A DNA stretch of 64,000 nucleotides from Stappia stellulata DSM 5886 (GTDB taxonomy: Bacteria > Pseudomonadota > Alphaproteobacteria > Rhizobiales > Stappiaceae), in NCBI RefSeq assembly GCF_000423705.1, contig NZ_KE384082.1, positions 928,843 to 992,842 of the forward strand, written 5' to 3'. The translations under genes and the position numbers were made by a program. The notes under the pieces were generated by a model that worked only from the letters and a program-made list of their open reading frames with translations, did no database searches and was not told the origin of the DNA. This document shows, piece after piece, positions 9,186 to 21,580 of the stretch. Each line of letters starts with the position of its first letter. The stretch's first letter is position 1.

Positions 9186-10076
9186 ATGGAAGTGATCAGC
9201 GGGTTCGAGGATCTTGAGGCCTTCGAGGTTCTGCATCCCGCCGAGCAGAACGTGCCTTTCGTGTTCAATTCCCCGCATTCCGGACGGCACTACCCGGATG
9301 CGTTCCTGCGCGCCTCGCGTCTCGACAAGACGGCGATCCGGCGCTCCGAGGACGCGTTTGTCGATGAACTGTTCCAAAGCGTCGTCCCGCTGGGCGCACC
9401 GCTCCTGAAGGCCCGTTTTCCAAGGGCCTATCTCGACGTGAACCGCGAGCCCTACGAACTCGACCCCAAGATGTACGACGACCGGCTGCCCTCTTACGCA
9501 AACATCCGCTCCATCCGCGTCGCAGGGGGGCTTGGCACCATCGCGCGGGTCGTGGGCGAGGCCCAGGAGATCTACCAGGGACGCCTGTGCGTGCGCGAGG
9601 CGCTCAACCGGATCGAGACGATCTACAAGCCCTATCACCAGACCCTGCGCCGACTGCTGGCGCAGACCCATGTGGCCTTCGGCTACGCGATCCTAATCGA
9701 CTGTCACTCGATGCCCTCAGCCATCAAGACCAGCGACGGCGGGCCCCGACCCGACTTCATCCTGGGCGACCGCTACGGAACGAGCTGCGCGGTCCAGCTC
9801 GTGGATGCCGCGACCGATATCCTGCGGGGCATGGGCTATCGCGTCAGCCGCAACAAGCCCTATGCCGGAGGGTTCATCACCGAGCATTACGGGCGCCCGG
9901 TGAAGGGACTGCATGCGCTTCAGGTGGAGATCAACCGCGGGCTCTACATGGACGAGACGCACACCCGCAAGCACGCGGGCTTCGACACGTTGACGCGAGA
10001 TCTCGAAAAATTGGCAAAGGCGCTGGTGGCCGCGCAGGGCGAGTGCTTCTTCCCGGACGCGCTTGCCGCCGAATAA
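9186..10076 (+). CDS. N-formylglutamate amidohydrolase (copy 2)
   Basis: A 296-residue member of the FGase family, closer to the classic form than copy 1. It has VFNSPHSGRHYP, the SEDAFVDELF segment, FPRAYLDVNREPYELDP, ILIDCHSMPS, a GDRYGTSC motif and ALQVEINRGLYMDE. It would hydrolyse N-formylglutamate to glutamate and formate. I chose the ATG at 9186; an in-frame GTG at 9108 would add 26 residues lacking family sequence. It is transcribed away from cpdR, and hisN follows in the same direction after the small-RNA locus. Confidence 0.9.
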   Translation: MEVISGFEDLEAFEVLHPAEQNVPFVFNSPHSGRHYPDAFLRASRLDKTAIRRSEDAFVDELFQSVVPLGAPLLKARFPRAYLDVNREPYELDPKMYDDRLPSYANIRSIRVAGGLGTIARVVGEAQEIYQGRLCVREALNRIETIYKPYHQTLRRLLAQTHVAFGYAILIDCHSMPSAIKTSDGGPRPDFILGDRYGTSCAVQLVDAATDILRGMGYRVSRNKPYAGGFITEHYGRPVKGLHALQVEINRGLYMDETHTRKHAGFDTLTRDLEKLAKALVAAQGECFFPDALAAE

Positions 10077-10113
10077 CCCCGAGACCGCGCCCCGCCACCT
10101 GACGCCCGGACAG

Positions 10114-10144
10114 AAAAAAGGGCCGCACTCTTGCGAGGCGGCCC
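10114..10144 (-). terminator. Rho-independent terminator of the candidate small RNA
   Basis: GGGCCGC (minus strand, 10144-10138) pairs with GCGGCCC (10126-10120), with an inner CTC-GCAA-GAG mini-stem, followed by six T (10119-10114). It points away from both flanking plus-strand genes, so it cannot be the terminator of either. Confidence 0.75.
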
Positions 10145-10202
10145 GAGTCTAGGGAGGAAACGCCCAAGGAGGGCGGCGCTCAATGACCAAGTCATATCGC
10201 GC
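10114..10202 (-). ncRNA. Candidate small RNA with anti-Shine-Dalgarno loops
   Basis: Between two plus-strand genes the minus strand encodes a compact transcription unit of about 90 bases. Its parts in order are a small hairpin ATGAC-TTG-GTCAT (10195-10183), a hairpin CGCCC-TCCTT-GGGCG (10175-10161) with a pyrimidine loop, a single-stranded TTTCCTCCCT (10160-10151), and a GGGCCGC/GCGGCCC terminator hairpin with inner CTC-GCAA-GAG, ending in six T. Both loop elements are complementary to ribosome-binding sites, as in several trans-acting small RNAs of alphaproteobacteria (cuckoo-type and alpha-r14-type RNAs). A well-spaced promoter lies directly upstream. Expression is not shown by sequence alone. 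Confidence 0.6.
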
Positions 10203-10237
10203 TGCACAAATATTCCACCGCACTGCACAAAAGTCAA
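10198..10237 (-). promoter_or_regulatory. Promoter and tandem operator-like repeat of the small RNA
   Basis: On the minus strand TTGACT (-35, 10237-10232), a 17-bp spacer and AATATT (-10, 10214-10209) form a strong sigma-70-like promoter with a start near 10202. Two 13-bp direct repeats, cgcRctgcacaaa on the plus strand (10198-10210 and 10219-10231, one mismatch), lie exactly 21 bp apart. One covers the -10/start region and the other the spacer, as expected for a repressor binding on one DNA face. Confidence 0.6.
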
Positions 10238-10432
10238 TGTCGATTTCGCAATCCCGCGGTCTCCCGCGCAGAGGAGAAAGCGTTTTTTCATATTTTTCAA
10301 TGAGGTGATTATTCATAAATCTCCTGAAAAAATCCGTCCGAACCGGTTTTTCTCGACGCCGGTCCGCCGGGCTGGTTTAACGGCCCGACACTCACCTCCG
10401 GTTTCCCTTCACCCTGCAGGAGATTTGCCGCA

Positions 10433-11224
10433 ATGCCGTCGATCCCGGACCTCGTTTCTTTCACGGACCGTCTCGCGGATGCGGCGGGCCGGACCATCCT
10501 GCCGCATTTTCGCGCGGATCTTTCGGTCGAGAACAAGCTTAAGGCCGGCTTCGATCCGGTGACGGTTGCCGACCGCGCCGCGGAAGCCGTCATTCGCGAA
10601 ATCATCGAGGCACAGTATCCCGATCACGGCATCCTCGGCGAAGAGCACGGCAACGTCCGTCTCGACGCGGAAAATGTCTGGGTGCTCGATCCCATCGATG
10701 GCACACGCGCCTTCATCTGCGGCCTGCCGACCTGGGGCACGCTGATCGGCTTCATGTCCGCCGGCGAGCCGACCTTCGGCGTGATGGACCAGCCCTTTGT
10801 CGGAGAACGCTATTATGGCGACCGCACCCGCGCATGGCGCCGGCACGCGGGCCAATCCGCGACGCTGGCGACGCGCGCCTGCGCGCGGATCGAGGATGCG
10901 ATCCTGTGCACCACCCACCCCGGCCTGTTTCAGGGCGCCGAAGAGAGTGTGTATCGCGCGATCGAGGCACAGGCGCGCAACGCGCGCTACGGAACGGATT
11001 GCTATGGCTATTGCATGGTGGCCTCCGGCCAGGTCGATCTGGTGATCGAGACCGACCTTCAGCCCTATGACATCGTCGCCCTCGCACCGATCGTGGAAGG
11101 CGCCGGCGGGATCATCACCAACTGGTCCGGCGGTTCGCCGGCGAAGGGCGGACAGATTGTTGCAAGCGGCGACGCGCGCCTTCACGAGGCCGCACTGGCG
11201 CAGCTTGCCCCGGCGGCACGGTAA
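10433..11224 (+). CDS. hisN: Histidinol-phosphatase, inositol-monophosphatase type
   Basis: A 263-residue IMPase-fold phosphatase of the HisN type, which removes phosphate from L-histidinol phosphate in histidine biosynthesis. Metal-site motifs are GEEHG and WVLDPIDGTRAF, and the LQPYDIVALAPIVEGAGG segment is typical of the family and carries the third metal ligand. The TDCYGYCMVASG stretch favours HisN over inositol or fructose bisphosphatases. The ATG at 10433 follows AGGAG by about ten bases. Its nearness to an FGase is curious, since that enzyme belongs to histidine breakdown. Confidence 0.9.
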   Translation: MPSIPDLVSFTDRLADAAGRTILPHFRADLSVENKLKAGFDPVTVADRAAEAVIREIIEAQYPDHGILGEEHGNVRLDAENVWVLDPIDGTRAFICGLPTWGTLIGFMSAGEPTFGVMDQPFVGERYYGDRTRAWRRHAGQSATLATRACARIEDAILCTTHPGLFQGAEESVYRAIEAQARNARYGTDCYGYCMVASGQVDLVIETDLQPYDIVALAPIVEGAGGIITNWSGGSPAKGGQIVASGDARLHEAALAQLAPAAR

Positions 11225-11245
11225 GGACGACCGCCGCGCCCTGCA

Positions 11246-12202
11246 TCACGAAAGCGCGGCCTGCGGCGCCCCCTCGGCGACGAAGGCGGCGAAGGCGGCG
11301 AGAAACTGGTCGCGGTAGAGATCGTCTTCCATCAGGATCTCGTGGCGCGATCCGGCGATTTCCAGATAGCGGGCGGAGCGCGTCTGCCGGGCGAAACCTT
11401 CGGCCGCGCGCGTGGACACGATGATGTCCTGACCCGCCGCCACGATCAGGATCGGCAGGGACATCGCGGGACCGAAGTCCGGCCCGGTCACCTGGCGCAT
11501 GGCGCGGCAGGCGGCGGCGAGCCAGTCGATCGTCGGCATGTCGATTTCCAGATCGCGACGCGCGTCCAGAACCGTCTCGATGCGGTGAAACCGTGTCGCA
11601 TCCGAGGTCAGGGGATTGCCTTCGAACGCGATACTGGCATTCGGGCCAAAGCGCGGTACGCTCGCCGTCCCGAGACCGATGGCCGACAGCGCGGCGGAGA
11701 GCGGACACACGAGACCTTGCGACAGGCCCACCTTGCCAAGTCCGATCAGGGGCGCAGACAGGACGGCCCGCTCGATCTGGGTGCGCAACCGCCGGGCGGC
11801 GAGCAGCAGCACGAGACCTCCGGTCGAATGCGCCAGGATGTTGTGGGGACCCGGCATATGGGCAAGCGTGACCTCGCGCATGACCGTTTCCAGATCGACG
11901 ACGAAATCCGCGAAATCGTCGACATGCCCGCGCCGGGCGTTCCGCAGGAGCCGCGCCGAGCCGCCCTGGCCGCGCCAGTCGAAGGTCACGACCGCGAAGC
12001 CGCGGGCGCGCAAGTCGGCGATCGTCTCGAAATATTTCTCGATGCATTCGGCCCGCCCCTGCAGGAGCGTCACCGTGCCCTTCAGCGGGCGATGGCTCGG
12101 CATCCAGCGGGCTGTCCGCAGCGCGTGTCCGTCCACGGTGCGAACCTCGGCGCAAAGTCCGCCCTCGGGGACCGGGTTGTCCGGATGATCGAAAAGGTCC
12201 AT
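11246..12202 (-). CDS. Lysophospholipase-like alpha/beta hydrolase (PldB/serine aminopeptidase S33 type)
   Basis: A 318-residue cytoplasmic alpha/beta hydrolase. The oxyanion region VTLLQGRAECIEKY, VVTFDWRGQGGS, the nucleophile elbow AHSTGG and a closing GSRHEILME histidine motif match the PldB/monoacylglycerol-lipase-like group. Probable role: cleavage of lysophospholipids or monoacylglycerols. No signal peptide is visible. It ends 21 bases after the convergent hisN stop. Substrate specificity cannot be read from sequence. Confidence 0.87.
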   Translation of the reverse strand: MDLFDHPDNPVPEGGLCAEVRTVDGHALRTARWMPSHRPLKGTVTLLQGRAECIEKYFETIADLRARGFAVVTFDWRGQGGSARLLRNARRGHVDDFADFVVDLETVMREVTLAHMPGPHNILAHSTGGLVLLLAARRLRTQIERAVLSAPLIGLGKVGLSQGLVCPLSAALSAIGLGTASVPRFGPNASIAFEGNPLTSDATRFHRIETVLDARRDLEIDMPTIDWLAAACRAMRQVTGPDFGPAMSLPILIVAAGQDIIVSTRAAEGFARQTRSARYLEIAGSRHEILMEDDLYRDQFLAAFAAFVAEGAPQAALS

Positions 12203-12267
12203 GGCAATCCGGAAGCTGGAACGGCGAAACGCCGGAAGAAAGACGCTTGCAATGTCTTACAGGAGCC

Positions 12268-12294
12268 CGGCCGCCGGCTCAACACCGGCGGCCG
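12268..12294 (-). terminator. GC-rich hairpin between PepSY-like gene and hydrolase
   Basis: Perfect 10-bp inverted repeat CGGCCGCCGG / CCGGCGGCCG with a 7-base loop in the gap following the PepSY-like gene. No T-run follows on the minus strand, so it may be a pausing or 3'-stabilising structure rather than a terminator. Confidence 0.4.
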
Positions 12295-12326
12295 CAAGGG
12301 GGCACTGTCACGCAGGCAGTTCCGGC

Positions 12327-12755
12327 TCAGAAGCGGCCCCAGACGCCCCAGCTGAACTGGCCGCCGCGCCGACCGCCGCGATGGCCGCCGCCCCAGCGAC
12401 GCCCGCCGAGAACGGTGCGCCCCACGACCTGGCCCGAGTAGGCGTCGACGACGAGGCGCAGGGGCGCGCCGCGGCGGCCTTTCGCCCGAACGACATAGAC
12501 ATCGCCGCGCGAGCGAACGCGCGAAATGTTGCGGAAGCCGCGCCGATGCAGTTTGCGCACGATGCGGCGCGGGCCGAGGCGGCGGTCGCGATGCCGGCCC
12601 CAGCGCCGACCGACCTTGATCACCTGTCCGGCGTCGGCGGTGGTGGAAACGGCCGGGGTCGGCGCGAAGGACGAGACCCGGGCATCGAGGGCTTGTGCGG
12701 CCGGAGCGGTCATCAACAGTCCGGCGGCCACGGCGGCGAGGAGGGTCTTTTTCAT
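12327..12755 (-). CDS. Small basic secreted protein with PepSY-like C-terminus
   Basis: A 142-residue protein with a signal peptide (residues 1-22, ending AAQA) and a strongly basic mature part rich in Arg and Gly. Residues about 60-115 (VRKLHRRGFRNIS, DVYVVRAKG, LRLVVDAYSGQVVGR) have the alpha-beta pattern of a PepSY domain. The C-terminal tail is a Gly/Arg/Trp-rich low-complexity repeat. It is probably periplasmic or surface-associated; function unknown. AGGAG precedes the ATG. Many similar genes exist in Hyphomicrobiales by recollection. Confidence 0.8.
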   Translation of the reverse strand: MKKTLLAAVAAGLLMTAPAAQALDARVSSFAPTPAVSTTADAGQVIKVGRRWGRHRDRRLGPRRIVRKLHRRGFRNISRVRSRGDVYVVRAKGRRGAPLRLVVDAYSGQVVGRTVLGGRRWGGGHRGGRRGGQFSWGVWGRF

Positions 12756-12885
12756 GGGGGGCTCCTGGTTTGCGGCGCCAACTGCGCCTGTTGAACGCCC
12801 CCAATGTGTCAGGTGCCACGTGAACCGAACCGGAAGGCCCCGTTCAGAATCCGTTCATCGGCGAAAACACGCCGCGCGCCCCCCT

Positions 12886-12914
12886 CTTGAAACCTAGAAA
12901 TCCGCTCCCCACCT
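12886..12914 (+). promoter_or_regulatory. RpoH (sigma-32)-type heat-shock promoter of hsp20
   Basis: CTTGAAA (12886-12892), a 14-bp spacer and CCCCACCT (12907-12914) match the sigma-32 consensus CTTGAAA-N(11-16)-CCCCATNT with one mismatch in the -10 element. It lies about 120 bases upstream of a small heat-shock protein gene, exactly where it is expected. Confidence 0.7.
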
Positions 12915-12920
12915 CTTCTC

Positions 12921-13032
12921 GTGCAGGCGCCACACACGGGTCTGTACGATCGATCCCGACACCGTCCGGCCAAGCTGGCGGACGCCATGGGATCGCACCA
13001 TCACATGTTGCTCAACCAAAGAGGACACACCG
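12921..13032 (+). promoter_or_regulatory. ROSE-like RNA thermometer in the hsp20 leader
   Basis: The leader ends with TTGCTC (13008-13013), a short loop and GAGGA (13021-13025), the ribosome-binding site. Pairing TTGCTC with GAGGA gives C-G, U-A, C-G, a G-G mismatch and U-A, which is the signature of ROSE thermometers (UYGCU opposite AGGA). An upstream stable hairpin GTCCG-GCCA/TGG-CGGAC (about 12963-12982) fits the multi-hairpin layout. Heat would open the last hairpin and expose the ribosome-binding site. Confidence 0.6.
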
Positions 13033-13482
13033 ATGCGTCATATGGATTTCAGCCCCCTTTACCGCTCCACCGTCGGCTTCGACCGGCTGTTCGCCATGCT
13101 CGATGCCAATGCACAGGATGCACCCAGCTATCCGCCCTACAACATCGAGCGGACGGGTGAATCGTCCTACCGCATTACCATGGCGGTCGCGGGTTTCCGC
13201 GACGAGGACCTGACGCTTGAGGCCAAGGAACACGTGCTGACGGTCAAGGGCGAACGCCCGGCGGACGCCGACAGCGGCGAGTTTCTCCATCGCGGCATTG
13301 CCGCGCGGGCCTTCGAGCGCCGCTTCCAGCTGGCCGACTATGTCGAAGTGACCGGCGCCAGTCTGGAAAACGGCCTGCTGCACATCGATCTCGCCCGGGA
13401 GATTCCCGAAGCGATGAAGCCGCGCCGGATCGAGATCAAGAACGGCGAGAACGCCCGTCAGATTGAAAGCAGCGTGAACTGA
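13033..13482 (+). CDS. Small heat-shock protein, Hsp20/IbpA family
   Basis: A 149-residue small heat-shock protein with an alpha-crystallin domain (residues about 35-125). The N-terminal FDRLFAML and YPPYNIERTGESSYRITMAVAGF segments, LTVKGER and the ENGLLHIDLARE motif are characteristic of rhizobial class A/IbpA-type proteins. It is a cytosolic holdase that keeps denatured proteins refoldable. Transcription from an RpoH-like promoter and translation gated by a ROSE-like leader are inferred from the upstream sequence. A terminator follows. Confidence 0.93.
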   Translation: MRHMDFSPLYRSTVGFDRLFAMLDANAQDAPSYPPYNIERTGESSYRITMAVAGFRDEDLTLEAKEHVLTVKGERPADADSGEFLHRGIAARAFERRFQLADYVEVTGASLENGLLHIDLAREIPEAMKPRRIEIKNGENARQIESSVN

Positions 13483-13553
13483 GGCACCCGACCCGAAGCC
13501 TGCCGTGTCACGCCCACCTCCCCCGAGTGACAGGCAGGCAATCCGGGACCAGC

Positions 13554-13599
13554 AACGCCGCCGCACGGAGACAATCCGGGCGGCGGCGTTCCTGTTTTT
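13554..13599 (+). terminator. Rho-independent terminator after hsp20
   Basis: A 10-bp stem AACGCCGCCG (13554-13563) with CGGCGGCGTT (13581-13590), followed by CCTGTTTTT. It also faces the convergent threonine aldolase gene. Confidence 0.75.
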
Positions 13600-13625
13600 G
13601 CGCGCGCGGCGAAGCCGCACGCCGG

Positions 13626-14654
13626 TCACAACAGCGAAATGAACCGGTCGACCTCGTCGTCCGTGGTCGCGAAGCTCGCGACCAGCCGCACGACATGCTC
13701 GTCGGCAGCGCAGCCCTCGCGCGACCACTCGTGGAACAGGGCGCCCTCGCCCCTGAGTTTCTCGATCTGGGCCTTGGTCAGGACCGCGAAGACCTCATTC
13801 GCTTGCGTCGACCAGGCGACGCGCGCCCGACCGCTTTCGTCGATCCCCCTGGCGAGCCGTGCCGCTGCCCCATTGGCCCGGCCTGCAAGGTCGAGCCAGT
13901 GATCCCCCTCGAAATAGCCGTCGAACTGTGCCGCCACGAAGCGCGACTTTGAAAAGAGATGGCCGGCGCGTGCACGATGGGTCGCAAGATGCGGCAGGGC
14001 TTCCGGGTTGAACACCACAATCGCCTCGGCACACCAGCAGCCGTTCTTGGTCCCGCCGAAGGACAGGACATCGATACCCGCCTTCCAGGTCATTTCGGCC
14101 GGACTGGCCCCCAGATGCACAAGCGCATTGGCAAAGCGCGCGCCGTCCATGTGACAAACGAGCCCGCGCGCATGCGCCTGCTCGGTCAGCGCCGCCACTT
14201 CCGCTGGGGAATAGACCATTCCGCATTCGGTTGCCTGGGTAAGGCTCATCGCCGCAGGCGCCCCGAATCGACTTGCTTGCCCAAAGCGCTCGAGCGCCTC
14301 GCTCACCGCCTCCGGCGCGATTCGGCCCTCAGGTGCGCTGAGCGGAACGATCTTCATGCCGTGGGTGTAAAACTCCGCCGCACCCCATTCGTCGCAATGC
14401 AGATGCGCCGTCTCGCTTGCCAGGATCAACCCGCCCGGCCGCGCACAGGCCGCCATCGACAGCGCGTTGGCCGCCGTGCCGGTCGCCGTGAAATACACGG
14501 ACACGTCGGTCTCGAAAAGGTCCCGGAATCGTTGGGTGATCCGGTCGGTGAGCGGATCCGTGCCGTAGGCCGGAGCGAATCCGTGATTGTGGCGGGTGAG
14601 CGCATCCATCACCGGCTGCGATGCCCCCGCCCAGTTGTCGCTGGAAAAGTTCAT
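13626..14654 (-). CDS. ltaE: Low-specificity L-threonine aldolase
   Basis: A 342-residue PLP enzyme of fold type I that splits L-threonine or allo-threonine to glycine and acetaldehyde. Recognisable are FSSDNWAGASQPVM at the start, the PLP-phosphate region TATGTAANALSM, the HCDEWGAAEF segment, HMDGARFANA and the PLP lysine Lys203 in SFGGTKNG. Length and motif order are normal. It is transcribed divergently from gltB across a 609-base gap. Beta-hydroxy amino-acid specificity cannot be refined from sequence. Confidence 0.92.
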   Translation of the reverse strand: MNFSSDNWAGASQPVMDALTRHNHGFAPAYGTDPLTDRITQRFRDLFETDVSVYFTATGTAANALSMAACARPGGLILASETAHLHCDEWGAAEFYTHGMKIVPLSAPEGRIAPEAVSEALERFGQASRFGAPAAMSLTQATECGMVYSPAEVAALTEQAHARGLVCHMDGARFANALVHLGASPAEMTWKAGIDVLSFGGTKNGCWCAEAIVVFNPEALPHLATHRARAGHLFSKSRFVAAQFDGYFEGDHWLDLAGRANGAAARLARGIDESGRARVAWSTQANEVFAVLTKAQIEKLRGEGALFHEWSREGCAADEHVVRLVASFATTDDEVDRFISLL

Positions 14655-15263
14655 GATCCGATCTAGGCCCGACGGGGCGCGACTGGCAAGTCCCGTCGCG
14701 AAGTCCCGACCGACGCGACGTCCCTTCGACAGATTGTTTCGGCGCGCGTTTCGCCTCTGGTCGAATGTGACAAATTGCTGCGCGCGGGCGAAAGAAATAG
14801 TTTATAAGGCCATTCGCAAGCCGCTTGCCCCCTTTTCGGAAATCTGGCATTGTGCGCCGCTCCCAATAGGACAGGAATACTGTCCCATCTGGGGCAAGGA
14901 AATCCGGGGCCCCAGTGGTTCCGCGTCTCGCGCGCCCTAGGTTAAGCGGTTGCTTGGCGACAACGGCGTGTCGGGCAAGGGGATTGAACGCTGCCAGCGC
15001 AGCCACCGGCGGCGCGTCCGCCGGAAAGGTCTGGACAGGCAGCCGGGGCGAAGGGTCAGGCTTGCATCTGGCACCGCCGGGGACAGGGACGGTCGTCCAC
15101 TGGCCCCTGCCGCGACAGCGGGCGGGCAGACGGAGCGGGACCGCTTCACAAAGTCAGCGTCAGGGCTTTTGCCTGTTCGCCGGACGAGCCGCGTTGCCCG
15201 AGGGGGACGCGACCCGAACGGGAGAGGCCGGACCGGACGCCGGGATGAGACAAGAGGGCTGAG
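14655..15263. other. Long divergent intergenic region ltaE-gltB
   Basis: 609 bases without a supportable gene. Small open frames here lack family features. The region contains the palindrome listed at 14869-14885 and, just before gltB, a five-codon open frame (ATG at 15245, stop at 15260-15262) ending one base before the gltB start. I could not identify a clear sigma-70 promoter or a known riboswitch. Confidence 0.5.
14869..14885. promoter_or_regulatory. Palindromic operator candidate upstream of gltBD and ltaE
   Basis: GGACAG-GAATA-CTGTCC is a perfect 6-5-6 inverted repeat, extended imperfectly to 10-base arms (8 of 10 paired). It stands in the ltaE-gltB gap about 215 bases from the ltaE start and 380 bases from the gltB start. 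The form suggests a dimeric transcription factor site; the factor is not identifiable from the sequence. Confidence 0.5.
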
Positions 15264-19997
<4,734 letters not shown>

Positions 19998-20012
19998 GGG
20001 GAGACGGAGAAC

Positions 20013-21443
20013 ATGGGAAAAGTCACCGGTTTTCTGGAAATCGATCGGCAGGAACAAAAGTACCAGCCGGCTTCAGACCGTATCCGCCATTTCAAGGAGT
20101 TCACGCTCCCGCTGGAAGACAAGGAAGTCGAGCGACAGGCAGCCCGCTGCATGGACTGCGGCATTCCCTATTGCCACGGTCCGGTCGGCTGTCCGGTCAA
20201 CAACCAGATCCCCGACTGGAACGATCTCGTCTACAACGGCGACTGGGAAGAGGCGGCGCGCAACCTGCACTCCACCAACAACTTCCCGGAGTTCACGGGC
20301 CGCATCTGTCCGGCGCCTTGCGAGGAAGCCTGCACGCTGAACCTCGAGGACGTGCCGGTCGCGATCAAGACCGTGGAACAGGCGATTGCCGACAAGGCCT
20401 ATGCGGAAGGCTGGATCCAGCCGGAGCCGGCGGCCGTGAAGACCGGCAAGACCGTCGCGGTGGTGGGCTCGGGTCCTGCCGGCATGGCGGCTGCCCAGCA
20501 GCTGGCCCGCGCCGGGCACACCGTGCATGTCTATGAGCGCGAGCGCCGCGCCGGCGGTCTGATGCGCTACGGCATTCCCGACTTCAAGATGGAAAAGCAC
20601 TACATCGACCGCCGCGTCGAGCAGATGGAGGCCGAGGGCGTCGTCTTCCACTACGAGGCCAATGTCGGGGTTTCGGTCACGGTGGACGAGCTCAAGCACC
20701 GCCATGACGCACTGCTCCTGACCTGCGGCGCGGAACGCCCGCGCGATCCGGGGCTCCCGGGCATGGACCTTCAGGGCTGCATGTATGCCATGCCGTTCCT
20801 GGTGCAGCAGAACCGCCGCGTCGGCGGCGAGGACGTCTCGGGCGAGGCGCCATTCTGGGCCGGCGGCAAGCATGTCGTCGTGATCGGCGGCGGCGATACG
20901 GCATCGGACTGCGTCGGCACGTCGTTCCGCCAGGGCGCGCTGTCGGTGACCCAGCTCGACATTCGCCAGCGTCCGCCGGAAAAGGAAGACAAGCTCGCGG
21001 TCTGGCCCTACTGGCCGACCAAGATGCGCACCTCCTCCAGCCAGGCCGAAGGTGCGGACCGCGAATTCGCCGCCGCAACGCTCGAGATCGTCGGCGAGGA
21101 CGGGCATGTGACCGGCGTGAAATGCGCCCGCGTCGATGAAAAGCGCGTGCCGATCCCCGGCACCGAATTCATCCTGCGCGCCGAGCTGGTGCTGGCCGCG
21201 ATCGGGTTCGCCGGTCCGATGGAAGGCACCTATCTGGAAGAGCTGAAGGACGAGATGGCCCGCGACGCGCGCGGCAACATCCTTGCCGACACCGAGGCCT
21301 ACAAGACCTCCGTCGACGGCATCTTCGCCGCCGGCGACGTGCGCCGTGGCCAGTCCCTGGTCGTCTGGGCGATCCGCGAGGGCCGTCAGGCCGCCCGCGC
21401 CATCGACCTGCATCTGACCGGCACGACCAATCTGCCGCGCTGA
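20013..21443 (+). CDS. gltD: Glutamate synthase (NADPH) small subunit
   Basis: A 476-residue GOGAT beta subunit that takes electrons from NADPH through FAD to the iron-sulfur centres of GltB. The N-terminus holds two cysteine clusters ([16 protein letters not shown] and CPAPCEEAC) for 4Fe-4S centres. FAD binding uses [25 protein letters not shown] binding uses [13 protein letters not shown]; a late [21 protein letters not shown] closes the FAD fold. With gltB it provides ammonium assimilation together with glutamine synthetase. A terminator follows. Confidence 0.98.
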   Translation: MGKVTGFLEIDRQEQKYQPASDRIRHFKEFTLPLEDKEVERQAARCMDCGIPYCHGPVGCPVNNQIPDWNDLVYNGDWEEAARNLHSTNNFPEFTGRICPAPCEEACTLNLEDVPVAIKTVEQAIADKAYAEGWIQPEPAAVKTGKTVAVVGSGPAGMAAAQQLARAGHTVHVYERERRAGGLMRYGIPDFKMEKHYIDRRVEQMEAEGVVFHYEANVGVSVTVDELKHRHDALLLTCGAERPRDPGLPGMDLQGCMYAMPFLVQQNRRVGGEDVSGEAPFWAGGKHVVVIGGGDTASDCVGTSFRQGALSVTQLDIRQRPPEKEDKLAVWPYWPTKMRTSSSQAEGADREFAAATLEIVGEDGHVTGVKCARVDEKRVPIPGTEFILRAELVLAAIGFAGPMEGTYLEELKDEMARDARGNILADTEAYKTSVDGIFAAGDVRRGQSLVVWAIREGRQAARAIDLHLTGTTNLPR

Positions 21444-21481
21444 GGCGGAAACACTCACGGGGTTTAATCGCCGAAAAAACG

Positions 21482-21511
21482 AAAAACGGCGCCCGAATGG
21501 GCGCCGTTTTT
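21482..21511 (+). terminator. Bidirectional terminator after gltD
   Basis: A 13-bp perfect stem AAAAACGGCGCCC with a GAAT tetraloop and the complementary arm ending TTTTT. A/T tracts on both sides let it serve gltD and the convergent hydrolase-like gene. Confidence 0.9.
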
Positions 21512-21580
21512 CGTTTGAACGTCAGCGCCTGGCGCGAAATCGCGTCGCTCGGCGCAATCCGGCCCGACAGGCGGACCGCG

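Noticed and set aside
10183..10308. A 41-codon plus-strand open frame after a GGAGGG-like site
   Set aside because: It overlaps the small-RNA stems and promoter; the sequence is not protein-like. Kept only as an alternative reading.
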